Source: Vibrio fortis
GTDB taxonomy: Bacteria > Pseudomonadota > Gammaproteobacteria > Enterobacterales > Vibrionaceae
Assembly (NCBI RefSeq): GCF_000695685.1
Contig: NZ_JFFR01000031.1
Coordinates: 1-64,000, forward strand
Length of the DNA stretch: 64,000 nt
Direction of reading: 5' to 3'
The notes under the pieces were generated by a model that saw only the letters and a program-made list of their open reading frames with translations, was not told the origin of the DNA and made no database searches. The position numbers and the translations under genes were made by a program. Shown piece by piece: positions 24,157 to 32,872 of the stretch (position 1 is its first letter; every line of letters begins with the position of its first letter).

Positions 24157-25086
24157 ATGGCGAACTCGCTCTATAAAAAGCACATCATCTCAATTCCAGA
24201 GCTTTCTCGTGAGGAGCTAGAATTGATTGTTCAAACAGCTGGTCAGCTAAAAGCAGAACCAAATCCTGAGCTGATTAAAAACAAAGTTGTCGCGAGTTGT
24301 TTCTTCGAGCCTTCAACACGAACTCGCCTCTCTTTCGAAACGGCGATTCAACGTATCGGTGGCGACGTAATCGGTTTTGATAGCGGCGGTAACACCTCTC
24401 TAGCGAAGAAAGGTGAAACACTAGCTGACTCTGTACAAGTTATCTCTTCTTACGTGGACGCTTATGTCATGCGCCACCCTCAAGAAGGTGCAGCCCGACT
24501 GGCTTCTGAATTCTCTAACGGCGTGCCTGTGATTAACGCAGGTGACGGTGCTAACCAACACCCGACGCAAACGCTTTTAGACCTATTCTCTATCGCTGAA
24601 ACGCAAGGCCGTCTTGATAACCTTAACGTCGCGTTCGTCGGCGACCTAAAGTATGGCCGTACCGTTCACTCTTTAACTCAAGCTTTGGCTAAGTTCAATA
24701 ACATCCGTTTCTACTTCATCGCTCCTGAAGCTCTAGCAATGCCAGACTACATCTGTGAAGAGTTAGACGAGGCTGGCATTGAGTACCAACTTCTGACTGA
24801 TATGGACTCGGTGATTCCAGAACTGGATGTCCTGTACATGACGCGTGTGCAGAAAGAGCGTTTCGATGAGTCTGAGTACGCGCATATTAAGTCGGCTTAC
24901 ATCCTAACGGCTGCGCTACTAGAAGGTGCAAGAGAAAACCTTAAGGTTCTTCACCCACTGCCACGCGTCGATGAAATCACTATCGACGTCGATAAAACGC
25001 CACACGCTTACTACTTCCAGCAAGCTGAAAATGGTGTTTACGCGCGTGAAGCACTACTAGCCCTTGTTCTTAACGAAACGCTGTAA
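24157..25086 (+). CDS. pyrB: Aspartate carbamoyltransferase catalytic subunit
   Basis: 309-residue catalytic chain that joins aspartate and carbamoyl phosphate, the first committed step of pyrimidine synthesis. STRTRLSFE begins at residue 53, HPTQ is at 135-138 and HPLPRVDEI lies near the C-terminus. The start is the ATG at 24157 (MANSLYKKHI), which gives the usual length; a longer in-frame extension runs through the attenuator and is not credible. Expected to assemble with PyrI (next gene, 13 bases away) into the c6r6 holoenzyme. Regulation by UTP-sensed attenuation is indicated by the leader upstream. Confidence 0.97.
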   Translation: MANSLYKKHIISIPELSREELELIVQTAGQLKAEPNPELIKNKVVASCFFEPSTRTRLSFETAIQRIGGDVIGFDSGGNTSLAKKGETLADSVQVISSYVDAYVMRHPQEGAARLASEFSNGVPVINAGDGANQHPTQTLLDLFSIAETQGRLDNLNVAFVGDLKYGRTVHSLTQALAKFNNIRFYFIAPEALAMPDYICEELDEAGIEYQLLTDMDSVIPELDVLYMTRVQKERFDESEYAHIKSAYILTAALLEGARENLKVLHPLPRVDEITIDVDKTPHAYYFQQAENGVYAREALLALVLNETL

Positions 25087-25099
25087 TAGGAGAGATATC

Positions 25100-25561
25100 A
25101 TGTCTAAAGGAACTCAGTTAAAAGTTGAAGCGATCAAAAACGGCACGGTAATCGACCATATTCCAGCGAACGTGGGTATCAAGGTATTAAAGCTGTTTGA
25201 TCTGCATAACTCTCACCAGCGCGTGACTATCGGCCTTAACCTTCCTTCTTCTGCTCTAGGTGGCAAAGACCTACTGAAGATTGAGAATGTGTTCGTAACA
25301 GAAGAGCAAGCAAACAAGCTAGCACTTTACGCGCCGCACGCAACCGTGAACCAGATTGAAGAATACGAAGTAGTAAAAAAGCTAGCTCTAGAGCTGCCAG
25401 ACCAGATCAACGATGTATTTGAATGCCCGAATACCAACTGCATTACTCACAATGAGCCGGTCGAAAGCAGCTTTAAGATCTTTGAAAAGAATGACGATAT
25501 TCGCCTGAAGTGCAAATACTGTGAAAAGGTCTTCTCTCGCGAGATCGTTACTGAGAGATAA
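25100..25561 (+). CDS. pyrI: Aspartate carbamoyltransferase regulatory subunit
   Basis: 153-residue regulatory chain that binds CTP/ATP and confers allosteric control on PyrB. The zinc site is intact: C109, C114, C138 and C141 (CPNTNC and CKYC). The start is the ATG at 25100, which has AGGAGAGATATC before it; the longer in-frame reading overlaps pyrB and lacks support. It ends before a strong terminator, closing the pyrBI operon. Confidence 0.97.
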   Translation: MSKGTQLKVEAIKNGTVIDHIPANVGIKVLKLFDLHNSHQRVTIGLNLPSSALGGKDLLKIENVFVTEEQANKLALYAPHATVNQIEEYEVVKKLALELPDQINDVFECPNTNCITHNEPVESSFKIFEKNDDIRLKCKYCEKVFSREIVTER

Positions 25562-25598
25562 CATCTCCTTGTAGCACGTAAAGAATATGAAAACTATG

Positions 25599-25629
25599 AA
25601 ATACCTCGCCTGTGCGGGGTATTTTATTC
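25599..25629 (+). terminator. pyrBI terminator
   Basis: Stem AATACCTCGC / GCGGGGTATT around CTGT, followed by TTATTCTTT, about 40 bases after pyrI. Confidence 0.85.
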
Positions 25630-25697
25630 TTTACCTAATGCCGCTTTGAAGGCACACTGAATTTCGCTTTTTATCTAATAAAATGATGGAACCTATA

Positions 25698-26087
25698 ATG
25701 ACTAAAGTACTTCACACAGAATCAGCTCCAGCAGCAATCGGCCCATACGTACAAGGCGTTGACCTAGGCAACATGGTACTGACTTCAGGTCAGATCCCAG
25801 TAAACCCAGCTACTGGTGAAGTGTCTTCTGACATCGCAGAACAAGCTCGTCAATCTCTAGAAAACGTTAAAGCCGTTGTTGAAGCGTCTGGTCTAACAGT
25901 AAAAGACATTGTTAAGCTAACTGTATTCGTTAAAGACCTTAACGACTTCGGCACAGTAAATGAAGTTTACGGTAAGTTCTTCGACGAGCACGACGTAGCA
26001 AACTACCCTGCACGTTCATGTGTTGAAGTTGCGCGTCTTCCTAAAGATGTTGGTATCGAAATCGAAGCTATCGCAGTTCGCAAATAG
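25698..26087 (+). CDS. ridA: RidA family enamine/imine deaminase
   Basis: 129-residue member of the RidA (YjgF) family, trimeric cytoplasmic enzymes that hydrolyse reactive enamine/imine intermediates such as 2-aminoacrylate. It carries the family start APAAIGPYVQGVDLG and the key arginine in YPARSCVEVARLP. The ATG at 25698 fits the usual N-terminus; two ATG codons 12-15 bases earlier are in frame but would add an atypical extension. Its position right after pyrBI is conserved in enterics and vibrios. Confidence 0.95.
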   Translation: MTKVLHTESAPAAIGPYVQGVDLGNMVLTSGQIPVNPATGEVSSDIAEQARQSLENVKAVVEASGLTVKDIVKLTVFVKDLNDFGTVNEVYGKFFDEHDVANYPARSCVEVARLPKDVGIEIEAIAVRK

Positions 26088-26101
26088 TCTCGCTCAGATA
26101 C

Positions 26102-26132
26102 AAAAAAGGTTGCCACTGCGGCAACCTTTTTT
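26102..26132. terminator. Bidirectional terminator between ridA and plsC
   Basis: Stem AAAAAAGGTTGCC / GGCAACCTTTTTT with loop ACTGC, between converging genes. Confidence 0.92.
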
Positions 26133-26162
26133 AATATCTGAAAAACGCTAAAGCGATTGGTA

Positions 26163-26888
26163 TTACTTGCTGTTGAGAGCTTTTACTTCTTCATCAAGCT
26201 CTGCCAGTTTTGCTTTCATCTGCTCGCGGCACTCATTCGCTAGCTCACGAACATTTGATTTATCAAAACCTTCAACGCTAACTGGTGGTAGCATCTCCAC
26301 GATAACATGACCGTTATTCCAGCGGTTCAGTTTGATTCCGCCCGTTGAGCTACATACGATTGGGATAATCGGTAAGCCAGCACCAATTGCTGCGTGGAAT
26401 GCACCGGTTTTAAATGGCAATAGGCCTCGACCACGAGAGCGAGTTCCTTCAGGGAACATCCACACCGAAACATCACTGCCTTTTAGGTTATCAACCACTT
26501 GGTCAATCGTACCAACGGCTTTGCTGCGGTTAGCGCGGTCAATTAGGATGTTGCCCGTTAGCCAGTACAGCTGACCAAACAGTGGCATCCAAGCTAGGCT
26601 CTTCTTACCAACGGTAACCACTTTAGGTGTTACCGCCGAAGAAACTGTGAATAGGTCCCAGTTGTTTTGGTGGTTAGCAATGTAGACGTGTTGACCACGA
26701 GAGTACGCGTCCTCTGGAATACGTAAGTCCAGAGTGATACCGAAGATCTTTGACATACGGCCAAAGTAGCGACCGAAAGTGAATACGTGCTTTGGATTGC
26801 GTGGGCTTAACAAGCAGTAACCACAACCAAACACAAACATGAAAATCGCAAATATTGCTACAGCGAAAATACGTAATATTGCTATCAT
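26163..26888 (-). CDS. plsC: 1-acyl-sn-glycerol-3-phosphate acyltransferase
   Basis: 241-residue inner-membrane enzyme that adds the second acyl chain to lysophosphatidic acid, giving phosphatidic acid. It has an N-terminal membrane segment (about 5-27), the catalytic NHQNNWD (H73, D78) and the substrate motif FPEGTRSRGRG (about 145-155). The ATG at 26888 is preceded by GAGGAAC and matches the usual N-terminus; a 24-residue longer frame is less likely. Single-gene unit converging on ridA. Confidence 0.93.
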   Translation of the reverse strand: MIAILRIFAVAIFAIFMFVFGCGYCLLSPRNPKHVFTFGRYFGRMSKIFGITLDLRIPEDAYSRGQHVYIANHQNNWDLFTVSSAVTPKVVTVGKKSLAWMPLFGQLYWLTGNILIDRANRSKAVGTIDQVVDNLKGSDVSVWMFPEGTRSRGRGLLPFKTGAFHAAIGAGLPIIPIVCSSTGGIKLNRWNNGHVIVEMLPPVSVEGFDKSNVRELANECREQMKAKLAELDEEVKALNSK

Positions 26889-26969
26889 TTTGTTCCTCAA
26901 CAACCGCTTAACTAGGTCTGTTTTTATTACGCATGATGGTAACAGAGTCGTAAGCGGCAAAATACAATA

Positions 26970-27005
26970 AAAAAGCCGAAACCAAAGTTTCGACTTTCTT
27001 TTTTA
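26970..27005 (-). terminator. murA operon terminator
   Basis: Minus strand: AAAGTCGAAAC / GTTTCGGCTTT with a short loop and a T-run, about 30 bases after murA. It closes the mla-ibaG-murA operon. Confidence 0.88.
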
Positions 27006-27035
27006 TTATCTCGTCATGCGTCGTGGTATCGAGGC

Positions 27036-28301
27036 TTAGCTCGATTCACGAAAACGCGTGATGTTAGCGCCCAGTGCCGACAACTTATCTTCAATCTTAT
27101 CGTAGCCACGATCGATGTGATAAATACGGTCAACAATGGTTTCACCTTGAGCGATACAGCCAGCAATCACTAAGCTTGCTGATGCACGTAGGTCCGTTGC
27201 CATCACTTGTGCACCACTCAGTTTTTCAGTCTCACCACAGATCGCAGTATTACCTTCAATCTCAGCTTTTGCGCCCATACGCTGTAGTTCAGGGATGTGC
27301 ATGAAACGGTTTTCGAAAATCGTTTCAGTGATCACGCCACTGCCCTTCGCCATCATGTTTAACAGCGTAAATTGAGCCTGCATATCAGTCGGGAAGCCTG
27401 GGTGTGGTGCTGTTACGATCTTAACCGCTTTCAGTTCACGGTCAGTCATATCAAGACTGATCCAATCTTCACCGGTTTCAATCTTAGCACCCGCCTCTTC
27501 AAGCTTAGCAAGAGCAGCTTCAAGTAGATGTGCGCTAGTATTGCGACAAACCACTTTACCGCCCGATACAGCAGCCGCCACTAGGAAAGTGCCAGTCTCG
27601 ATACGGTCAGCAACTACAGCATGCTTACCGCCACCTAGACGCTCAACACCTTCAATGGTGATGGTGTCTGTACCAGCACCAGAAATCTTCGCGCCTAGCT
27701 TGTTTAGGAATTCTGCAGTATCGACAATCTCAGGCTCACGCGCTGAGTTATCGAGTACTGTTGTACCTTCTGCCAATGTTGCTGCACACATAATGGTGAT
27801 GGTTGCGCCAACGCTAACCTTATCCATTACGATGTGAGCGCCTTTTAGGCGACCATCAACATTCGCTTTCACATAGCCGTCTTCTAGAGTGATTGTTGCA
27901 CCTAGCTGCTCTAGACCGTGGATGTGAAGATCCACAGGACGAGCACCAATCGCACAACCACCCGGCAGTGAAACTTGGCCTTGACCAAAACGTGCCACTA
28001 GTGGACCCAAAGCCCAAATTGAAGCACGCATTGTTTTTACTAAATCGTACGGAGCGCAAAACTCGTTAATTTCGCTACCGTCGACATGTACGCTCCCGTT
28101 ACGTGACACTTTTGCACCTAGGCGCTTAAGTAGCTCCATCGTGGTGTCGATATCACGTAGGTGAGGAACATTACTTACTTCAACTGGCTCTTCCGCCAGA
28201 ATTGACGCAAACAAAATAGGTAGTGCAGCATTTTTTGCACCAGAGATCGTCACTTCACCGTTTAACGGCTGATCCGATCCAATAACTCGAAACTTTTCCA
28301 T
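27036..28301 (-). CDS. murA: UDP-N-acetylglucosamine 1-carboxyvinyltransferase
   Basis: 421-residue cytoplasmic enzyme that transfers enolpyruvate from PEP to UDP-GlcNAc, the first committed step of peptidoglycan synthesis and the target of fosfomycin. The reactive cysteine is C116 in LPGGCAIGARPVDLH, so fosfomycin binding is predicted. K22/N23 (GAKNAALP) are present. Two adjacent ATG codons could start it; the inner one at 28301 is six bases from AAGG and gives the usual MEKFRV start. Last gene of the mla operon, 8 bases after ibaG. Confidence 0.96.
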   Translation of the reverse strand: MEKFRVIGSDQPLNGEVTISGAKNAALPILFASILAEEPVEVSNVPHLRDIDTTMELLKRLGAKVSRNGSVHVDGSEINEFCAPYDLVKTMRASIWALGPLVARFGQGQVSLPGGCAIGARPVDLHIHGLEQLGATITLEDGYVKANVDGRLKGAHIVMDKVSVGATITIMCAATLAEGTTVLDNSAREPEIVDTAEFLNKLGAKISGAGTDTITIEGVERLGGGKHAVVADRIETGTFLVAAAVSGGKVVCRNTSAHLLEAALAKLEEAGAKIETGEDWISLDMTDRELKAVKIVTAPHPGFPTDMQAQFTLLNMMAKGSGVITETIFENRFMHIPELQRMGAKAEIEGNTAICGETEKLSGAQVMATDLRASASLVIAGCIAQGETIVDRIYHIDRGYDKIEDKLSALGANITRFRESS

Positions 28302-28309
28302 CATAAACC

Positions 28310-28564
28310 TTAAAGTGACATCAGTTTCTTATCACGTTCCCACTCTTCTGGCGTGTATGCCTTAATAGAAAGAGCATGGATGTCATTGCGTTGAATGTAT
28401 TCCATTAGTGGGCCGTAGATCAGCTGCTGCTTTTTAACGCGGTTCATGCCGTCAAAACATGCGTCCACTGCAACAACTTCGTAATGGCTGCCTTCGCCCT
28501 TCACGATAATCTCTTGAAGGTTAAGTGCCTCTGCTAATAATTCTTGTACTTTTGTGCTGTCCAC
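28310..28564 (-). CDS. ibaG: BolA-family protein IbaG
   Basis: 84-residue BolA/YrbA family protein. Relatives bind glutaredoxin-bridged [2Fe-2S] clusters; E. coli IbaG is linked to acid response, and in V. cholerae to envelope and flagellum traits. It has the family core (GEGSHYEVVAVDACFDGMNRVKKQQ) with a conserved histidine near residue 27 and C35. It lies between mlaB and murA, its standard place. Confidence 0.93.
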   Translation of the reverse strand: MDSTKVQELLAEALNLQEIIVKGEGSHYEVVAVDACFDGMNRVKKQQLIYGPLMEYIQRNDIHALSIKAYTPEEWERDKKLMSL

Positions 28565-28577
28565 AAATAGCTCCTGC

Positions 28578-28886
28578 CTAATCTTTTAAGTGTTCTGCCA
28601 TCATTGGCTGGATATTGCTCAATTGGAACAACGTTCGTAATTGTTCTGGCACGAAACTGAGCATTATATGACAGTTTTGATTTTTTGCATGCTCTATTAA
28701 GTGAATTAGCATCACCATTCCTGATGAATCGATGCGCTCAACCGTGTTGAGGTTCACTTGCACGCGAGATTCTGTCGTTTTCCATGCCTGTAATGTGCGC
28801 CAAATTGCAGGCACGCTGTCGCGGTCTAAATCGCCACTCAGCTGAAACTCGACGGAGCTAAGCTCGCTCCATTGCGTTTGACTCAT
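28578..28886 (-). CDS. mlaB: Phospholipid transport STAS protein MlaB
   Basis: 102-residue cytoplasmic STAS-domain subunit that binds and stabilises the MlaF ATPase in the MlaFEDB complex. The STAS core is seen in VQVNLNTVERIDSSGMVMLIHLIEHAK, with the conserved DSSG near residue 53. Its ATG overlaps the mlaC stop by four bases. It ends 13 bases before ibaG. Confidence 0.92.
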   Translation of the reverse strand: MSQTQWSELSSVEFQLSGDLDRDSVPAIWRTLQAWKTTESRVQVNLNTVERIDSSGMVMLIHLIEHAKNQNCHIMLSFVPEQLRTLFQLSNIQPMMAEHLKD

Positions 28887-29527
28887 TTTTTTGAGCTCTC
28901 AAAACGGATAGGTTGTGCCGCTAGCTGCTCTAATTCTTTAGCAACGGAAAGAATACCTTGTTGGCGAATCTTAGTGTTCCATTCCGACTGCTTACTTGAG
29001 AGTAGACTAATTCCCTCAGCGACCATATCAAAGGCTTTCCACTCACCGGTTTTCTTATCTTTGCGTAGCTTGAATTCAAGCTTGATGTTCGGTCGTGGCG
29101 AATCAATGATGTCAACCTTGATGCTGGTAATACGGCTGTCAGGTTTGATCTTCGGCTCTGGGCCAAACTGAATGGTTTGATCCGTGTATTGCGTTAGTAC
29201 CTGAGCGTAAGAAGAAACTAGATATTTACGAAATGCACCAATGAAAACACGCACGTCATCTTTCTTGGCACCTTTCAGATTTGGACCCAATAGTTTCAGC
29301 GCTGCGTACTGTGCGTTGACATAAGGCATGAGTTCTTCTTCAACAATCACCTTCAACAACTCAGGGTCTTGTTTGATGTTCTCTTGCTCCGCTTTTAGAC
29401 GATTAAATGCCACCTCAGAAACCTGAGTCATCATTTGATAAGGTTGTGTACGGTCGATGCTCTCTTCTGCCACAACATTGGTCGCAAAGATCATAGCTGC
29501 GACCATCATAAACATTCTTTTTAACAT
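28883..29527 (-). CDS. mlaC: Periplasmic phospholipid-binding protein MlaC
   Basis: 214 residues with a Sec signal peptide (MLKRMFMMVAAMIFATNVVA) and a mature lipid-carrier domain of the Tol-toluene-tolerance (Ttg2D) family. It shuttles phospholipid between the MlaA-OmpC outer-membrane complex and MlaFEDB. The ATG at 29527 follows GAGGAATAG and starts the signal peptide; an upstream in-frame extension into mlaD is not credible. The gap to mlaD is four bases. Confidence 0.94.
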   Translation of the reverse strand: MLKRMFMMVAAMIFATNVVAEESIDRTQPYQMMTQVSEVAFNRLKAEQENIKQDPELLKVIVEEELMPYVNAQYAALKLLGPNLKGAKKDDVRVFIGAFRKYLVSSYAQVLTQYTDQTIQFGPEPKIKPDSRITSIKVDIIDSPRPNIKLEFKLRKDKKTGEWKAFDMVAEGISLLSSKQSEWNTKIRQQGILSVAKELEQLAAQPIRFESSKK

Positions 29528-29531
29528 GAAT

Positions 29532-30023
29532 CTATTCCTCAGTTGTCGCTTCATCAGAGCCACCAACGCTGTAAAGCACTTGGCCAATCAGATCTTCTAA
29601 TACTAATGCAGATTTGGTGTCTTCGATAACATCCCCATCAGCCAGCATCTCTTCATCTTCAAAGACAAAGCCTGGTACAAGGCTAATGTACTGCTCACCA
29701 ATCAAACCTGATGTCAAAATCTGTGCACTTGACGTTTCAGAGAACTGATCATATTTCGCATCAATCGATAACTCGACCACAGGCAGATAGCTTTCTGCAT
29801 CTAGCTGAATGCTGTTTACACGACCAACAACAACCCCACCCACTTTAACAGGAGAGCGCACTTTCAAGCTGCCGATATTATCGAACGTCGCTTTCAGTGT
29901 GTAAGTATGGTTGGAACCTAGCCCTTTCACGTCAGCGACTTGAAAGATCATGATTAAGATTGCGCAAATTCCCGCGATAACAAAGCTACCGACCCATAAT
30001 TCTAATTTTCGAGTTTGTTGCAT
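29532..30023 (-). CDS. mlaD: MCE-domain protein MlaD
   Basis: 163 residues with one N-terminal membrane helix (about 8-27) and a periplasmic MCE domain (about 40-120; core KVGGVVVGRV). Family members form a hexameric ring that channels phospholipid between MlaC and MlaE. It is slightly shorter at the C-terminus than the E. coli protein (183), lacking part of the acidic tail. Start overlaps closely with the end of mlaE (two bases apart). Confidence 0.94.
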   Translation of the reverse strand: MQQTRKLELWVGSFVIAGICAILIMIFQVADVKGLGSNHTYTLKATFDNIGSLKVRSPVKVGGVVVGRVNSIQLDAESYLPVVELSIDAKYDQFSETSSAQILTSGLIGEQYISLVPGFVFEDEEMLADGDVIEDTKSALVLEDLIGQVLYSVGGSDEATTEE

Positions 30024-30025
30024 GA

Positions 30026-30805
30026 TTAATTCCCGAACATCAATGCTGTAAGAACAAAATCTAGCCCTAATACTGCTAGAGAAGAGTGCACCACGGTGCG
30101 CGTGGTTGCACGGCTAATACCTTCCGAGGTTGGTATTGCGTCATAACCATTAAACAGAGCAATCCAAGTCACGGTAATCGCAAACACCATGCATTTGATC
30201 ATGCTGTTGCCAATATCTCGACCTAGCTCTACTGAAGATTGCATTGCCGACCAGAAGCTGCCGTGGTCGATGCCTTTCCAATCCACACCAACCAGTTGAC
30301 CGCCCCAAATACCGACCGCCATAAAAATCATAGCCAACAGTGGCATTGAAATAAGACCAGCCCAAAGTCGCGGTGCGATAACGCGCTTTAGAGGATCAAC
30401 TGCCATCATTTCGAGGCTGGAGATCTGCTCGGTTGCCTTCATTAAGCCAATCTCAGCCGTTAAAGCGGAACCTGCTCGCCCTGCAAAAAGCAGAGCCGTA
30501 ACTACCGGTCCTAATTCACGTAGCAGTGACAGCGCGACCATCTGGCCAAGGTTACCTTCCGCACCATAATCAATCAGTACCACGTAGCCTTGTAGGCTGA
30601 GTACCATACCGATAAACAGTCCAGAAACGACGATGATCGCCAGCGACTGAACCCCTACGCTATATAACTGCTTCACCAACAGCGGGAAGTTTTTTAAGCG
30701 CGGAATGCCGAAGAAAGCGCCCCACAACATTAAGCTTGCACGACCAAATGCTTCGCACATAGCTAATGTTCGGCGACCGACTCCAGCGATATAATTTACA
30801 AACAT
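30026..30805 (-). CDS. mlaE: Phospholipid ABC transporter permease MlaE
   Basis: 259-residue inner-membrane permease with about five to six membrane helices and the family signature of ABC permeases (ELGPVVTALLFAGRAGSALTAEIGLMKATEQI). It is the membrane core of the MlaFEDB complex that maintains outer-membrane lipid asymmetry. The gene abuts mlaF without a gap. Confidence 0.95.
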   Translation of the reverse strand: MFVNYIAGVGRRTLAMCEAFGRASLMLWGAFFGIPRLKNFPLLVKQLYSVGVQSLAIIVVSGLFIGMVLSLQGYVVLIDYGAEGNLGQMVALSLLRELGPVVTALLFAGRAGSALTAEIGLMKATEQISSLEMMAVDPLKRVIAPRLWAGLISMPLLAMIFMAVGIWGGQLVGVDWKGIDHGSFWSAMQSSVELGRDIGNSMIKCMVFAITVTWIALFNGYDAIPTSEGISRATTRTVVHSSLAVLGLDFVLTALMFGN

Positions 30806-31600
30806 CTAGAATAGATCCTTCTCTAAACTTTGAGCTGGGAAACGAAACGGCACAGGGCCATCTGCTTCACCATTTAAGAACTGCTGTACTCGTGGATCTT
30901 CATTTTTTCGCAGCTCTTCTGGTGTCCCTTTAGCAATAATTTTGCCATCAGCGAGTAAGTAAACCCAATCGGCAATGCTCATCACCTCTGGAACATCGTG
31001 TGAAACCACAATCGAGGTGAGGCCTAGCGCTTGGTTAAGATTACGAATCAGCTCAACCAGAACCCCCATGGTGATAGGGTCCTGCCCCACAAAGGGTTCG
31101 TCGTACATAATGAGATCGGGGTCGAGAGCGATTGCTCGCGCCAACGCGGCACGCCTTGCCATACCACCAGACAGTTCACTCGGCATCAACTGTGCTGCGC
31201 CACGCAGTCCAACGGCCTCAAGTTTAAGCAGCACAATGGTACGAATCAGCGATTCATCCAGTTCAGTGTGCTCACGCAGCGGAAAGGCAACGTTATCGAA
31301 GACATTGAGATCAGTAAAAAGTGCCCCGGACTGGAACAACATGCTCATTTTTTTACGAGCTTGGTAGAGCTTACGGCGCGACAAACTAGGAATGTTGTCG
31401 CCATCAAACCAAATCTCACCATGGTCTGGAGGGAGCTGACCACCAATTAAGCGCAGCAAGGTCGTTTTACCGATCCCTGATGGTCCCATGATGGCTGTCA
31501 CTTTTCCTTGAGGAACTTCGAGATCGATATTATCGAAGATCACTCGTTCCCCTCGAGAAAAGCTGAGGTTCTTAACTTTCACAAGCTCATTCTTTAGCAT
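30806..31600 (-). CDS. mlaF: Phospholipid ABC transporter ATPase MlaF
   Basis: 264-residue ATPase that powers MlaE. Walker A is GPSGIGKTT (about 41-49), the signature LSGGMARRAALARA, Walker B LIMYDEPF and the switch histidine in VSHDV are all present. The ATG at 31600 has AAGGAAA upstream and matches the usual N-terminus; the frame extends 26 codons further but without support. First gene of mlaFEDCB-ibaG-murA, divergent from yrbG. Confidence 0.95.
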   Translation of the reverse strand: MLKNELVKVKNLSFSRGERVIFDNIDLEVPQGKVTAIMGPSGIGKTTLLRLIGGQLPPDHGEIWFDGDNIPSLSRRKLYQARKKMSMLFQSGALFTDLNVFDNVAFPLREHTELDESLIRTIVLLKLEAVGLRGAAQLMPSELSGGMARRAALARAIALDPDLIMYDEPFVGQDPITMGVLVELIRNLNQALGLTSIVVSHDVPEVMSIADWVYLLADGKIIAKGTPEELRKNEDPRVQQFLNGEADGPVPFRFPAQSLEKDLF

Positions 31601-31864
31601 GCTTTTGTTATTTCCTTGCTCTAAAAAACGCCAATAATTGTGCTCATGATAAGTAGTCTGAATGAGAATTAAAAGCACTGTTCGATTAATTGTAGCAAAT
31701 CAAAACATCGAGCAGGGAATTGAAAGTATTAAGAAATATCCCTACAAATGCACTTTCTTTACAACTTAGTCAGAATTAATTGAATCCGTGACTTCCCTTT
31801 TATCTAGCAACACGTCAAAATTAGCGGTTAATTGTCCATTTTTTATTAATTTTTAGGAATCATC

Positions 31865-32830
31865 ATGCTTGAAGCGATTGCGTTTCTTATTATCGGCCTA
31901 GGTTTTTTGGTGTGGAGTGCAGATAAACTGGTTTACGGTGCTGCGGCATTGGCTCGCAACTTCGGAATCTCTCCCCTAGTTATCGGTATGACGATTCTTG
32001 CAATGGGTTCTTCTGCCCCTGAAATGATGGTTTCTGCAACCGCAGCACTTGACGGAAAAACCGATACCGCCGTAGGTAACGTGCTTGGCTCAAACATCGC
32101 CAACATCGCGCTGATTTTAGGTATTACTGCGCTTATCAAGCCGCTTTCAATTAGTTCTGCAGTGATCCGCCGTGAACTGCCGTTAATGATTGGTGTCACA
32201 CTACTAGCTGGTGCACTTCTGTGGGATAGCTACCTTGGCTTCTACGAAGGTATTCTACTGTTTGTACTGTTTGCAGCATTCTTGTTTGCAATGCTGCAGA
32301 TTAGCCGTCGCGAAAAAAGCAACGGCGATGCCTTTATCGAAGAGCAAGAATCTGAGATTCCTGAAGGTGTTAGCAACATCAAAGCCGCAATGTGGGTGGT
32401 TGTTGGTCTAATTGTCTTGCCTATCTCAGCGGATATGTTGGTGAACAACGCCGTCGTTATCGCGAAATACTTTGGTATGAGTGACCTTGTTATTGGTCTA
32501 ACCATTATCGCGGTGGGTACGAGCCTTCCTGAATTGGCCGCTTCACTTGCAGGCGTAATGAAGGGTGAAGATGACATGGCTGTCGGCAACATCATCGGCT
32601 CTAACGTATTCAACATCCTTGCGGTTATGGGTATCCCTGGCATCCTAAACCCTTCTATTCTAAGCGAGTTTGCAATGGGTCGTGACTTCTGGGTCATGCT
32701 CGGTGTTTCTCTGCTATTGGTTGTTATGGCGCTTGGCAAGTCACGCAGCGTCAACCGCATTGAAGGTGGCGCACTTGTGGTTTGCTTCTTGGCATACCAA
32801 GGCTACCTGCTGATGAACATGTCAGCGTAA
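31865..32830 (+). CDS. yrbG: Calcium/sodium antiporter YrbG
   Basis: 321-residue inner-membrane protein of the CaCA exchanger family. The two alpha-repeats carry the ion-site motifs GSSAPEMM (about 38-45) and GTSLPELAAS (about 218-227), the signatures of sodium/calcium exchangers. About ten membrane segments, with an acidic loop in the middle (EEQESEIPEG). First gene of the run leading into kdsD and the lpt genes, as in E. coli. Confidence 0.94.
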   Translation: MLEAIAFLIIGLGFLVWSADKLVYGAAALARNFGISPLVIGMTILAMGSSAPEMMVSATAALDGKTDTAVGNVLGSNIANIALILGITALIKPLSISSAVIRRELPLMIGVTLLAGALLWDSYLGFYEGILLFVLFAAFLFAMLQISRREKSNGDAFIEEQESEIPEGVSNIKAAMWVVVGLIVLPISADMLVNNAVVIAKYFGMSDLVIGLTIIAVGTSLPELAASLAGVMKGEDDMAVGNIIGSNVFNILAVMGIPGILNPSILSEFAMGRDFWVMLGVSLLLVVMALGKSRSVNRIEGGALVVCFLAYQGYLLMNMSA

Positions 32831-32872
32831 TCACAAACTAAGTATTCCTTTTATAAGACTCTGGAGTATCTG

